The notes beneath the pieces are model-generated. The model worked only from the letters and a program-made list of their open reading frames with translations, searched no databases and was not told where the DNA came from. Below are positions 23,291 through 38,359 of a stretch of DNA of 64,000 nt, piece after piece (position 1 is the stretch's first letter; each line of letters opens with the position of its first letter). The stretch is from the NCBI GenBank assembly GCA_013396655.1, contig WBMV01000462.1, positions 595,635 to 659,634 on the forward strand, written 5' to 3'. A program made the translations under genes and the position numbers. Source of the stretch: Campylorhamphus procurvoides (Eukaryota; Chordata; Aves; Passeriformes; Dendrocolaptidae).

Positions 23291-24440
23291 TGACCATCCA
23301 GTGGTCAAACAGCAGATGCATTTCACAGCTCCATGAAACAACTCACACCACTGCTACAGGGCAGGAAGAGCAACCAGGGGTAGCCTCACTCTGCCTCCTC
23401 GTGGTTTTCCCATCCTCTCCCTTTCTTAGTCCCTAAACACTTCCCAAACTCCAGAATGAAACACCAAAGAAGCCCTCAGACAGCTCCAAAGCCCAAAGGT
23501 CCTGTTGGAACTCCTCAGCCTCCCCCAGTCTGGGCTCACTTCCATTGCCAAAGGGTGGCTCTTTGCTCCTAACAGCACATCAGGGCTTCCTGTTCCCATC
23601 CCACAGCAGCTGGAGCCCTTCTGAACTCCAAGGTACCTAAAAACTTGCTTTTACTCCATTTTCCTTTTCATAGCTAATTAATCTGGAAGTGGAGCTGCCA
23701 CCTTCTCGGCCCCACAGACAGGATTTCCACCCCCTGACTGAACAACCCCAGGATCCACCTTGAGGTTTCCTCCCCTGCCCTCTACACCAAGGTGGCTCAG
23801 GATCAAGGGGTTTGTATGCACAGAGGCTTTTAATCAGCACTTGGAATGTTTTCTGCCCCAGGAGGTGAATACAGAACCCAGGTTTTATGGATTAAAGGGA
23901 ATTGGGGGGGGAAAATAGACCTGGCTGCCAAAGTTATCTCAGGATATAAGTGGGATTACATGCTTAGGCATGGGGATATCTGCTGACACACTCAGAATTC
24001 AACTTAACACCAAATTTTGGTTGGAAAAGTATTTTCCTGCATTTGGCTGGCGACAATCACCAAGCCATGGAACACCAAGCAGGACACATCTGCTGGGACC
24101 ACCCGAGAAGGAGCTTTTGTGCAGGTTCCTACTGCTAATTCCCACCATTGCTGGAAATTCGGCTGCTCAGGAAAGGGCTAGAAATGGAAAGCTGAGCTAG
24201 TGTGCAACACCTCTGGTCCATACATCTCTCTCCCTCCTCCTCCAGGAAACTAGAATGTGTCCTTTGATGGTGTTCACACACCTCTTGCCTTCTTACTCTA
24301 AAGTATTTTTTCAATTATGTTTCAATAGTGCTAATTGTCCATGAAAAAATTATTTGGGTTTTATTTTTTCTTGCAAGAGAATCTCTGTGCAGCATCTGCC
24401 ACCTCAAATTCAGCATTCAAAAATAATCCTGCCTTGCAGT

Positions 24441-24498
24441 TGGATTTTGATGATCCCTTGGTGGGTCCCCTTTCCAATTCAGGATATTCTGTGATTCT
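24441..24498 (+). mobile_element. Short CR1-type 3' tail
   Basis: TTTTGATGATCCCTTGGTGG, then CCAATTCAGGATATTCTGTGATTC, the 3' terminus of a different CR1 subfamily from the copies with the CCAACCCAAACC ending. Plus strand, only about 58 bases. Confidence 0.75.
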
Positions 24499-25231
24499 TT
24501 CAGCACAAAATCTGTGTAGCTCCATAACAAAGCTAATTAAGCACTGCCTAAAGTTTTCATCCCAGGAAAGGGAGTTGGGTTTGAATACTTTACAGCAGAT
24601 GTGAAGTTCAGCCCAGAAATGTGGTTATCCATTAAGGACTAAGAATGGATGCAGCATGACCAGTGCAGCCAGAGGTAGCTGAGCATCTCAGCTCACGTTT
24701 CACAGCTCTGAGCAGCAAAGCAGGAAGAGGGTAAACACAACTTGCAGATAAACCTGCTTATGCAAGGCATCAAAGCCTCAGGAAAACCTCACTATGTTTG
24801 CAGACATTCCAGAGCAGAGAACAGTGCACAAAAGTAATATTCACCACCAATTCTCTCATCTCCCCACACATTTCTCTTCAGTGGCCAAGGCACTGTTTGT
24901 TCAAGCAAGCCTGACCTCCTGAACCCCAGCCAGTGTGTGGCTACGTGTGGAGAGCAACGAGCCCACGGTTAGAGACTTTTTTCCATGTTCTTGCAGGGAA
25001 TAGAAAACACACATCCACACAAACACGCCAATCCCATCCAATCTTCTGCACAACTCATTAGGAATACCCTCTTCCAGCTCCCATCCCCAGGGTGATGTAT
25101 TTATTGTGAACATATACATTCGATCCCGCTCAGCCCTGTCAAAGTTAGCAGTACACCTGCACACTGGGGATGTCTGGAGTGGCTTAGGATTTTCCTTTGG
25201 GTTTTGGCAGGCAGCCCAGACTGCCTCAAAT

Positions 25232-25254
25232 ATTAAAAAAAAGAAAAAAAAAAG
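25232..25254. repeat. A-rich run
   Basis: Two runs of adenine interrupted by a single G. Low complexity, no coding role. Confidence 0.85.
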
Positions 25255-27370
25255 CAATAGAAAGACCTCACCATGTGTGAGGAACACGTGTTTCATTTGT
25301 TCGTACCTAAGTGACAAGGGAATGGGTTGAACACAAAGTCAGCAAAGAGGTTTCTGAGTTTGGATGGTCTTTACTCTGCTGGGTTTAGTCTGTCTTTGAT
25401 GCAGTGAATGTGAATAAAAGCTTTGCTCAGAGAAGTGACAGAGTGCAAACAGTGCAAACAATGGCAATAAAGACCTAAATTTCAGAGAAACATCAGCTTG
25501 AGCTCTGCCAGATCAGCAAGGACACAAACCCACCTCCCTGTCTGACCAGCTTTACAGAGCTTGGTGCTCACCATCCTCTTCCTCAAAGTCCCATGAGTTT
25601 GGCCCAGATGAGCCTTTGCTTCCTATAAATTTACTTCAACAATGCAAATCAATCAAGCTGTTCATGTATAGAAGAGACGATTTTTTCCTATTCACAGGGT
25701 TCTAGTCCAGAAATTAACTTTTATGCAAATAAGGTTAATTGGTGAGTCACCTCCCACATGGAACAAGGTTCCCAAATTAGCAGGGAAGGGGAAACATGGC
25801 CCGATTTGGGCTGGGGACACACAGTCATGCTCTGCTCTCAGTAATCTCTTTTCCATGTTGCACGGCCATGCTGCCAAATAAAGTTCAGCTGGAAACTTCT
25901 CCCCAAGAGCACAAGTATTTGGCTTTTCCCCCATGCTCAAGCTGAGGAAAATCATCTTTCCCAAACACTTCCATTTGCTCTCCCTTCAGTGCCTCTCCAA
26001 GACCCTTTGTGGTGCTTTTTCTGCTGCTGAAGCCTCGTCCTTCTCCCTGCAGACACCCCTGTCCACACCAGCACTGCAAACCTTAGCATGATGTCACCAG
26101 AGAGGAGCAGGTTTCCAGCATTACATCACCCTGTCTGGGCTCAGCAATCAGCCTTCTGCTCCTCAGAGTTTCCATGGAAGAAACTGAGCCCCCTCCTTCT
26201 TCCTCCCACTGTCCAAGGGGGGGAAGCAAACTACAAACGAAGCCATCAGCTGGAAGAGTAATGACCCTACACCTAAGAGCATCCATCACCTCTAACGAGC
26301 CTGCCTGGGTCTCTGCCTGCCAGCATTTAAATCCAGAGCTCTGCCAGGTGACTGTCAGGAACAACCAGACACAACCCTGCTCCCCAAACCCCACAGTCCC
26401 TGGGGTGGATGGAAATCGCTTTGAAGGATGAGCTTTGCCTTCCAGACATCACTCAGTTTTCCTCATTAGCTGTTTCAGCTGATTACCCCACTCTGCAGGA
26501 GGTACCCCAGGCCAAGAAAAGCTGGACAACAACCATGCCATGGCCCAAGACAGCAGGGATGGAGAGCCCTGCAGGGTATAGTTTAGCAGCCCTGCCCATG
26601 GCAGTTCCTCCCAGTTTCCCTCAGCATCCATGCCCTTCAAAATGGAAAACACTCCTCCAAACCTATTTGCTTGCAGGAGTCCCTGGTAAGGCAACCATCA
26701 GGCTCCCAGCTGTCTGTTTGAACCATAATAACAAATAATGTGTTGATTTCACCCTTCTGTAGCTGCTGAAGTCATGGCACATCACAGCTATTGTGAGCAC
26801 AGTCCAGGAGCAGGCAGGGCAGTCAAGGGTCCCTCAGACAGGGATGAGGTCCCATGTCCTCCACCTCTCACAGTGAGAATTAATCCTGGAATTTCAGGAC
26901 TTCCAAGTGCCCCATATGCTCAGCATTTACCATGTTTTGCTAACAAAACTGTGAGAAGAGACTCTCCACATGGAATTGTTCTGGTTTCGGTGTTTCCTCC
27001 CATTCACAGACACCAGCACTGAAGCATCAATTAAGAAGTTCTTACAATGACATCAAAAGGACTAAATTCCCTTTCTAGACAGACAGCGCAGCCCAGCACT
27101 GAGGCCAGGGTGGGCAGCCAAGCACACACTGCTATTGCACCCTGCCAGGCTTCCTGGGATTCTGCTGTCTCCCCATCTCCTTCCAGGCAGAATCCTTTTG
27201 TCTCCTCTGATGGACACAGGGAATATGAAGTGCTTTGGATAACCACAGCTTTCATTGTCACCACCCTAAGTGAGGTCAGGAGGACATAAGGACCATACAG
27301 GGGGTAAGAGACACCCATTTTCTGAAGGATAATTCTCAACAGCACCATCCTGATGCAAAACCTGAGTGGG

Positions 27371-27476
27371 GTCATGGAATCCCAGATTGGTTTGGGTTGG
27401 AAAGAACATCGAAGTTCTTCTCATTCCACCCCATGCCATGGGCAGGGACACCTTCCACAAGAGCAGGGTCCTCCTG
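27371..27476 (-). mobile_element. CR1-type LINE 3' fragment
   Basis: Antisense CR1 terminus: GTCATGGAATCCCAGA, GGTTTGGGTTGGAAAGAACA, TTCCACCCCATGCCATGGGC and AGGGACACCTTCCAC. Minus strand. Confidence 0.88.
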
Positions 27477-28930
27477 TAAGACTGGCCTTTAATTCTAGAC
27501 AAACTCTAAGAAGCTGTAAGACCCTGCAGCTTCCTAGGCTGAGGTTGGCAATATTAAAAGATAAATGATGGACTGAATGACTGTTAAACATCAATAAAAA
27601 CACTTTTATGATCTGTTTGAACAATAAAGTGCTTTGTAAGCTATCAGAGGCCTGGAGGCATTCAATCCCAGCAAGCTGCACTAATTATCTACACAGGCCA
27701 ATGCAGTTTCTTTTACAGTTTATGATGTGAAATTTACCACTGACCAAAAAAAGCCCCAGCAACCCAAATCGCAAAAGCAAAAAAAAAAGTTAGAAACATT
27801 AAATATGTGTATTTTGTAATCATGACTAATAAGGCTCCATCATTACAGGCAACCCTGACCCAGTCACCAAGCTTGACTGCAGGCCAGATGGCTAAACCCC
27901 AATTACCCAGCAAATCTAAATGAAAAACAAGAGTTTCAGCAAAGTGTATGCAAACAATTCAGCTGATGTTTCCACCCAAGCTCTCACTTTCCTTGCTGGC
28001 ACCTGACAGTTACAGGTCAGATAAAATGGTGTCAGTTTAGGGTTGAAATGAAACCACCTGAAGCTCAGCCTAACTTTTACAAGCTGCTTTGCAATTCTTA
28101 TTCTGGACCAGGTCCTGCCCCTGCTTCGATACAGACATGCTGATAAAACCAGATGACGTCCCTGGGCACCTGTGTAAGACGATGCTGTGTCTGAGATGTT
28201 GCCAACTGGGGCCAAACATCACGTTTGGGTTTTGATTAGACTGACTGCATTGCCTGGACTCTGGCACAAAAATCCCACCATTAATTGCAAACCCATCCAG
28301 AGGCATAATCTTCAATAATTGTAGACATTTTCTAGGCAGCTTTGCTCTCTTGGAAGAGCAGAGTGCTGTGATTTAATCCATATGTCTCAAGTGCACCATT
28401 TTGCTTAAAGAGGATCCTTTGAAAAAACAAAAGCAGAAGAAATGACGAGAAAACCAGCAACCAAATGGAGAATTATTAGGAGACTGGGGAAAGCTACAGA
28501 CATCTTCAATAAAGAAACCCTAAATGCTGGCTCAGGACGTTTTATTTTCCATCATCTCACACCACGGTATATGCCGGTGGTGTAAAACATCGACTCTTTG
28601 CACTCCCTGAAAGACTCTACAGCAAAAGAGGTGAAATCAGATTTGGCAGGGCCAGGAAAGCAGGCAGCCAGCTCTGTAAATCAGCTTCTCTCAGCAGTCT
28701 GCCAAGGTGGGAAAAGGAACAGGAACGTGTATCCGTGGTGCATCCCGACAGAGGAACCCAGGTTAGCAAAAACCCCAGAATTCTTAAAAATACTTTTTGA
28801 AGGTTTAATAAAAACTTCATAAAGCTGAGCCTTGCCCAGTTCCTGAGCTAAGCTCAGATCTTCCCCCAAGATCATCATCCCAAGCTGAGCTCGTGAAAAG
28901 CCTCTTGGAGCTCTGTGAAGCTGTTCTGAT

Positions 28931-29140
28931 GCCACAGAATTGTTGATGTTGGAAAAGACCCCCAAGATCATCAAGTCCAACCCTTGACTGATCCTCACCT
29001 TGTCAACTGGACCAGAGCACTGAGTGCCACGTCCAGTTGTTTGTTAAACACCACCTGGGCCAGTGACTCCATCACCTGCCTGTCCTTTCCATGAAGAAAT
29101 TCTTCCTGACCTGGGAACCCTCTATGCTTCTCCTGTGAAT
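28931..29140 (-). mobile_element. CR1-type LINE 3' fragment
   Basis: GTTGGAAAAGACCCCCAAGA and TCATCAAGTCCAACCCTTGA, followed by CACCTGGGCCAGTGACTCCA and GAAGAAATTCTTCCTGACCT, matches another avian CR1 subfamily in antisense. Minus strand, about 210 bases. Confidence 0.88.
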
Positions 29141-32100
29141 AAATAATTGCCACTGCACCAACCTCTCTGCCAGTAGGAACAGCAAAGGCAGCTGTGCCAA
29201 GGCAAAATCAGGTCTAGATGTGGATCAGACATGGATTCAGACCTGAGGTTCCCGTGGTACATTTGTCCCTGTGAGCTGGGAAAGTCTGTAAATTAAGTTG
29301 CCACCAAACTGGCTTTCTCCAAGTTCATTGCACCAGCAGCACATCAATCTTTGTAGCAAAGACAGAGGAGATAGAGTAGATACCTTCCTATAGCAGGCAG
29401 AGCCTGTTTGACATGTTAACAGCAGATCTGCCTGGGAGAGGAGGCTCCTAAACTTCTCCATCTTTACCAAAAAGCACCATAAAATGCACCTATGTGTATA
29501 TGAACATATTTTCTTTTCTACACCTTCCACTAAAACACAAGTTGTTGATTCAATTTTACAACCTCAGAGGTGTCTGAGAAAAATAACCTACAGAAACCTG
29601 AAAAATAAGAGCACTTTGCAGAGATGAAAATGCTACAGCCAAGAGCATGGGAAGGGAAAGGAGAAAGCCCTGACAATAGTGAAATGAAATCTGGGATTAT
29701 CAACCACGGTGATAATTGGTTTTTTAAGTGTAAACAAGGCAGAAGATGAAAAGAGTTGGCATTTCAACCCAAGAGCAACAGAGCACCTGAACGGCCCCAA
29801 TGTCTCAGCTGAGAGCACTGATGCTTCTATTCTGCTTTGTCTTGAGCCTTGAAACACTCAGCAGCCCTAAGAGCCCCTCTGGCACCCTGCCCGGCCTCTC
29901 TGGCTCTGCCCAGCACAAATTGCTCTCCCTCCATTTCTGATGTCTTGATTTCACTCGTGTTCGTCAAAAAAAAACCACAAAGGAGGAAACAAAATAAAAA
30001 GCAGCATCCTTTCAGCATCATCCACCCCCCTTCCCCTCCCAGTGTGCCACATCTCAGCCCAGGACAGGCTCTGGCACAAGGCACAGCAAATACTTTGTCA
30101 GCCCCTCATGGTTTCGCAGTGTGGGCAGAACACTGTCCACAGGTGTCCCGGACCCTCTCACTTTGCACCTTGTTTGGCAGGATCAGAGGAAAACACTTGA
30201 GTTTACAGCAGCAACTGGTCCAATGAGACACAGTTATGGCGCTCAGCTGGACAAACTAAGCTCCTCTTGTCTCTAGAGAAGCCAACAGAGAAGGACATAA
30301 ACCTTAAAAAGCAATATCCATACCCACCAATTATTTCCCCTTATGGGGAAACTCATTTCGTCTACCACAAACCAATGTTATTTCCAGAGGGGCAAAATCC
30401 CAGTTACCTTGTGGGACAATCCTACAAAATTTTAAAGAGATGACCCATCAAATGTACTCACTTGTTACCAGGGTGTCCTCAGCAGTTTTGCCAAAACCTA
30501 CTCATTTTTTTACCAATGTCCCCACCCCAATTTAGTGATGCCAGCTGTAGTTCTGGAGCCAGGGACTGTACAATGCCTCTATCAGCACTCAATAGTCTCT
30601 TCCTGGCAGATCAGGAGACAAAATGGGATATCCAGCAGAAATACGACATAGCAAGATCTGAAATGCTGGTCTAGAGTAACATGAGCAGTAAAACAAGGCT
30701 GGGCCACTCACTACTGCAGAAACCAAACTTCTTAGTAAGCTTCTTACACGAGATGATTCCAAACACCACCACGAAGGGGTTAAGTTCACCTAATCCAGCC
30801 CAGAGATGGTGGAATTTACCTGCCACAGATACTGTGCAGTAGTTCTTATGCATAAAGATTCTGCAGCTGTGGGTTGTGGGATTTCTCTGGTCCCTGTAAT
30901 ACAGCCACTTCTAGGACTGAATCACAGCCCCAGTGACTCTCCTAAGCCAGGATCTGAACTCTGTTTCAACCCACACCTGCTAAACCAGAACAGCTTCAGC
31001 CCAGAGCCAGCTGAACTGCCTTTCCACCAGACCATTTCAGCCAAGGAAGGGATCAACACTTCCAGTTTCTTGTTATCCACACAAGAACTCCTGGGACCCT
31101 GCACAAAAAGGTGGCTCCTGCAGCAGAGCACAAGGATCCTGCAGTGAATCTCTGAGGAGCAGGGCAGGAGTGAGCCCATCACATCACCACAGTGTTTTGG
31201 AAAGTCTCCCTGGGTTTCAGGCAGAAGATCCTTTGCTTTCTGCAAAAGGGACTGGCCCAAGTTTTATCCTCCCTCTATTCCTGTGCTAGGACTTGGTTTC
31301 TGATTTTTGTTTTTAAGAAAGCCCATCAAAAGAAACAGTCCATCCCTCTAAAACTGAGATACATTCACAAATTTTCTGACTTTCTCCCAGTGCTGCTGCT
31401 GTAGCCACAGGAACACCTCTCCCTACAGCCTCCAAGCAGAGAGAAAGTGTTTATCCTACACCACGGGCTATTCCTTTTCTCCTTCCCTCTCCCACTGCAA
31501 AGAGCCCTTTACTGTCTCCCAACAGCATCCCCTCACTCAGCTTGAAGCTGGACACCACTTCCCAACCCTGGAGCAAGAGCCTCTCCTGACATCTGTAAAC
31601 TCCTGTTTTGAACAACAACTCAGCACAAAACTTAACTTGTACAACCTGGGCTCTGGGCTTGGCCCCTTTTCAAACCTCCCCAGTGCTCCCCTGGCCATAC
31701 AGAGATCCACACAGCCTCCAACTAATTGAATTTTAATGAGAGGAAGTCATTTTTCCACTGGAAGAATGTTGTGCTAGAGAAATATTTTGAAACTCCTCTA
31801 ACCTTTCCTGCCAGGCTTTTTCTGTAGCAGAATGAGGGTGAGGAAGTTCCCATCCCAGCACTCAATTGTGCTGCTCTCCCCTCACATCCCCAGCTAGACC
31901 TGCAGCTTAAATAATTACAACTTCCAAAACAAAAGATGTTGGGGGCTGATTTAATTTCAGTCCTGACAAGGAGGATATGAATTCCCACTACTCACAGCTC
32001 TTGTGCTGAGACACAGCCAATCCCAGCCCTCCCCAGCACTGTCTTCCACCCCACTCCCACCTCACTGGGTTATTTTAATTTCCAGCAAAAGTGACAAACA

Positions 32101-32509
32101 TGCAAGAGCCACAGATGCAGAAAACACTGGGGAACACCCTGTTAGCTGAGGTTTGCAGAGCAGTTGCCTATGGGACAGCAGCAGCTCCATCCTGTCATTC
32201 TGTATGCAGTTCAGAAGTTACCAGCTTTCCAAGAATACATAAATTTACCACTTTACACCCATTTCCCATTGTTCTGAGCCACAGTTTCCCCTGTACAGTT
32301 TCTGCTTAGTCTTGCAGAAAGAAGAAAGGAGGGGCCAAAGGAAATGAAGTTGCTGAGATATGAAGGAAATTAGGTTATAGTCCACTGCCTTCAGAAAACC
32401 TATTAGACTGGGTTTAAAGCTGCTGGTGTCTTCAGCAGGGTGTGATGGGGGTGACAAAAAAAAGGATAAATACTACAGCTAGAGAGGGTTTTATACGTAT
32501 AGTGCACAA

Positions 32510-32537
32510 CATCAGTACATTTACATCAGTACATTTA
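32510..32537. repeat. 14-bp perfect tandem duplication
   Basis: CATCAGTACATTTA occurs twice head to tail, at 32510-32523 and 32524-32537, in intron 4. Confidence 0.92.
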
Positions 32538-32999
32538 AGACAGAGGGAAAAAGTATTTTCTAATTAACCAGCTCTGAGTAAATGCTTGTAAGATCTTCCC
32601 ACACCAGGGAACAGCTCACTCCATTCTATCCCACCTTCCAAGACCGAGGAGGTTTCACAGCCCTCATACCCCAAATAAGACCCTTTCAGCAAGGGAGCCG
32701 TGGCCAATCCCATGGAAAGGTCTAAGAACAGAGCTGGGAAAGCACTGCCAGCCATAAACACGTGTTCCCTTCCTGGGAGAGGAATCAGCTGTCCTAAAGC
32801 CAGGTGAGCCCTCAAAGCCCCCTGAGAGCACCTCAAGCTTCAGAGGCATTTATGGGGAATGTGTTCCTTTGCAAAATAAAGGGATATAAAGTGCAGGTTT
32901 CTCATCCCCTCTGGATGTTGTTCCAAGCTCTTTAAGTGGATCTACTGGACCCTTGGTTCCATCAGCTCACCAGAAGAGCTCAGCACTTTGTATAACAAC

Positions 33000-33360
33000 T
33001 CCTCTCAAAGCACAGCATCCGCTGCAACTGCTGAAATATCTGGCAGAACGTCCAACACTTGCGAAAGACACTCCGGTGCCCATTAAGCCCAGCTTTTACT
33101 TTCCATTTTAATTGTTAAACTTCCCAGGGACTGTCTCTTAATTTAATGCAATTTAGAGATTCAGCTCTAAGTCTGTAACAGGGATTTTGGCAGCAGCATT
33201 CAGTCCATGCATTCTTGCTCTGTTTACACCAGACCACCTCCCAGATGTTGGTAATATTAAACAGGCTGGAACTTTCCTTCTGAGTGACAGTCAAATGCAG
33301 ACAAGAGCTGGCTTTGCTACGGCTCTAATTATCCGTGGTTAGGAGATATTCCCCATCCCT
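33000..33360. promoter_or_regulatory. Candidate conserved non-coding block upstream of exon 5 side of intron 4
   Basis: Repeat-free sequence with runs of TTAATT/TAAT words (for example TTTAATTGTTAAAC and TTAATTTAATGCAATTTAG) about 1 kb from the exon 4 donor. Composition resembles conserved intronic elements. Weak evidence. Confidence 0.15.
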
Positions 33361-34193
33361 TTGCTGGACTGGGAAGGCCCAGGAGGTTCAGCTCTTCCTC
33401 CTTATAAATTCAATAAAAGTAAGGAGATAGAGATCAATAGGTCTTGGTTTACACACCACTGCACTGGAGCTGGTTTCACGGAACACTTCTGGCTTGCAAA
33501 AAAGATCAGGAACGAGATTCTTATCCACATGGAAGCCCCACAAGTGCAGCAGAGCGCAAAAGTTGAGATTGCCAGAGAAATGCACATATTAAACTAGTTG
33601 CTGAACTATGGAAAAAACTTCTACCATATGTACCTTGTCTATAAATAATCCCCTATCTCTTTGCTTAAATCAGAGGAGCTCATGGGAACATTCCACCCAT
33701 CAGGATTTTGCTTTGCTTTTGCAAGCAGTCGCTGTGTGGGAGGTGACAGGGCTGCCAAACAAGCTGTCAAGGAGAGTCCCCTTTTGTCATGGTGCAAGAA
33801 ACCAAGAATCCATGGCCAAGGCATGGAAAAAGAGCAAATTCCTCCAGCCCCAGAGCGAGCTGTGACTTGCAAAGGAGCTGCTCTCCTCAGCCTTCCTTTA
33901 CTGCCCCTGCAGCTTTATCTGAATCACAACACAGGGATGAATGAAAACCTTGTGAGTCCTTCCCATGTTAAACGTGCCAAGAGCTACAGATCTACAAAAT
34001 CCCAGGGCAGAGATGGTCCAGAATCCCAGAAGAGGCATGAAACCAGAGAACCAGAGGAACTCACTCCAACAGGTCATCTGGCCCACCATTTTAATCTTTG
34101 CTACAAGCGTCATTTACTTAGTCAAAATAAAAACTGAAAACAAAAATTACACACAACACTGTTCTACCACGTAAAATCCCAAACCAGGTTTCA

Positions 34194-35283
<1,090 letters not shown>

Positions 35284-36829
35284 TTAGTCAGGTTTCCTTG
35301 AAAATTAATCCCTACAGAAACAATCCTGCTGTTTAATAACCCATGGGAGACCTCTGGTTTCTCTCTCCAGATGTGTGCACACCAGCAACCCCAAAAATTT
35401 ATATGGGGCCAGGTGAAATCTGGCTTTCACCCAAAGCTGATGGAGATACAGGGTTGGGAAGGGCTGCAACCCAAAGTGCATTGGACCAGCAAAGCCAGTG
35501 TAGAAGAGTGTCCCCAGGGGACACCTAACCCTTCCTTAGTGTGCTCTAGAACTTTGTTTCCTGTATCATTAGGCCCCCAAATGAACTTAAGATGTCAGAG
35601 GAGCAGAGGAAATTAAGCATCCCATGCCAGGTAGGCACACAATATTAAAGGGATTTATTTTCTGAAGGGGAATTGCATCATTGTTTGTCCATTCCAGATG
35701 AGAACAGAGGATTCTGTGGCTTTGGCTTTCAGGGTTGGTGCAGACACACCAAAAAAGCCCCAATCTGAAAACAGAAATAAATCTGGCCATCAGTAGGAGA
35801 TGCTAATTTGAACTTGTTGGTGTATTAAAAAGCATCTGATTTCCTATTTCTTTTTTGCCCCCAACTCAGAATAGCAACCTTGTCTGATCACAGGTGATGT
35901 CTGTCTTTATTTCTGCAAGGTTTGGAGGATTAAAGCCATTAAATTCTTTTCAGTACAAAGGCAATGCTCTGCACAAGGAAAGGGTCAATCCATGCAAGGC
36001 CAAACACATTTGAAGTTTCAAGTCAATCTGGGCATCACCCTGTTGCAGAAACTCCTCTGGTTGGGTTTCTCTGCCATTCAAAATGAAAAAATGGGCCTGG
36101 ATGCACATCCTAAATAGGATATCTTAAAAAACAACACAAGATTTCTTCATCAAATAACTAAGGTGACACCTCTTGACACAGAGGGTACCTCCAGGGCACA
36201 CAAAACCTCCTCAGATGCTGCATTTCAGCAGCATGGGGCTTGGAAGGAATCTTTCCTTCAAGGTCCAGGCTTTCCAAAACAAGGATTGCATTGTAGCCCT
36301 GGATATCTGCTTGAGAAATCTTAAACCACAGCAGGGCAAAGCAAAGTGGGACCAGTGAGTTGTGGCAGCTGGTGGCACACAGGGAAGGGAACACCACTGA
36401 TCACTTTGAAACTGCACATATGTAGCCATATAAACCACAAAAAAATCAAGCTCAGTGCCTATAAGCTTCAAACATAATTCTTTTGCCCCTTCAGGCTTTC
36501 CTTAGATGTTATCCCAGGGCTGCATAAGGGATTTTGATCCAGGGAAGAGGGTTCAAATGCAGAGGCCAAGAGCTCAACCTCTCCTCTTCTGCCTGGGAGG
36601 TGCTTTAACTTTTATGAACAGACAGTGTTTTAAATGCATTTATCTGCCTGGCACAGGGCAGGGGAGGAGGCAGCACAAGGCTGGGCTGCACCAAAATCAG
36701 CACTGCTCCAGTGCAGAGAGAGGACACACTGGGGATACCTGCAGAGACAAACACAGGTAATATCCCTCACCTTGGTTAAATAATATTTGGAAACCTGCAG
36801 AAAGCAGCATTCTGCAGAGAGGACTCACA

Positions 36830-37390
36830 GTCAGGAATTAAATGCCATGATTATAGCCTGATTTCCCCCCAGGACACAGACCCAGATATTTGGCAAGCGC
36901 AGCATCCGATTTTTGTGCCTCCCATAGGATGCACTGAGCTTTATCTCCCTCCTGCTGTACACAAATCCTCCTGTAGCACTGAATCAAGACCATACGCCTT
37001 CCTGGTTCCAATTACAGGCTACAGATTTGGGCCTTTTATGTAAAATAGTTCATGTCCAAAATTTCATTATGAATCCACAATACAGTACCTTTCAACTTGG
37101 CCAAGCTGCCAACTCATTAAAAAGCTGCTTTTAATTTTTTTTTCATTATTATTAAAACGTCTCCATGGTGACGTGAGTTTCTCAACCCAAATAATCATAA
37201 TGGATGAATTATAGCTGACATTACTCTGTTACTGCTCTGCTGTCCTGGCAAAATAACAATGCCTTCACTGTCATAGCCAGAAATGACCCAGGCCTAGTGA
37301 ATGAGGTATGAAAATACATCCACACAGAGAGCAATACTAATAAATAGATCATAATAAATATATGAAGCACATAGAAATTGACCCAAATCC
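36830..37390. promoter_or_regulatory. Candidate conserved intronic element with X-box-like motif
   Basis: A repeat-free AT-rich block. At its centre GTCTCCATGGTGAC (37159-37172) is a near-palindrome resembling an RFX X-box; the reverse-strand half GTCACC fits the GTNRCC half-site. It overlaps TGACGT (37169-37174), a CRE half-site. An X-box overlapping a CRE-like site occurs in known RFX-regulated promoters, and RFX proteins are known to act on collagen genes. The link to COL5A1 is inference. Confidence 0.25.
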
Positions 37391-38337
37391 CCTTAAAAAC
37401 AATGGGGACACCCCTCCAACAAAGGGTTTGGAATTAAGTCCTCATATTTGATCCACTCTTCAAACGAGCTCATGCTGCACATCCATCCCTTAACAGATGC
37501 ACCAAGGATGAGTTTGGCTTGGCATCCTCCTTTCCCCCCATGGCCAAATCCTCTCAAACTCATGACATGCAACCTCCTGCAAAGCAGCAACAAGGGGTGA
37601 AGACCCCAATTCTGCAGATGGAGCCATGGAAAAAGCTGCAGGAGGTCCAGGCTGGGCACAGATCCCTCCACCTCGTGAGCTGCCCAGCACCATCAGCCTC
37701 ACTGGACCAAGCTGCATCTGTGGAACGCTCCAGTACAGAAACCACTGGAGTCAGGCTGGGTCTCTCCTTGCTTGAGCACCTGGACCAGGGATTAAAGGCT
37801 TTTGTACAATCTCACAGTTTTCAAAATAGAGACAGCTGGGACCTTCTTCCTAATCCAGGTGTATCCAGACACAGCCTAAAACAAAGCCCTGCTCCTGATC
37901 TGGGAAGGGCAGGAAAGATTTAGCTGCTTAATAGTGAAAAATCAGCAAAAACAGGGAGCTGATCCAATTCCTCTTACAAACACAAACCAAGGTGGTGTCA
38001 TTTCCAAAGCCTTTCTAGTTTTAATTTTCAAAGGAAAACTTTGAAAACTTCTGGCCTTTTCCTTCATCTGAGAAGACTCAATTGTGAAATGACTTGTTTT
38101 CCTCAGAGACAACTGTTCAAGCCATAATAGAGATTTTTGAGAATGCAAATGGCAATTGCAAACTTGACTGAAGAACACAAATGACATTTTGCTGGCTGCC
38201 ACTGAAAACTCTGCCCCTTCTTCCTTCTGCTGGAAGAGCATGGTTTTTGCTGGGAAGCAGAACTTATTTAGGGAGAAAGGACAAAAAGCACCTCAGCAGA
38301 TTTTTTTCACTCTTGAGAACTTGAAAAAACAAGCAAG

Positions 38338-38359
38338 TTTATATATATATATAAATATA
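38338..38359. repeat. (TA)n microsatellite, short and imperfect
   Basis: An alternating TA run of about eight units followed by AAATATAC, in intron 2. Confidence 0.9.

Noticed and set aside
38338..38359. TATA-like promoter at the TA run in intron 2
   Set aside because: It is a microsatellite in CpG-poor intron with no nearby initiator or exon.
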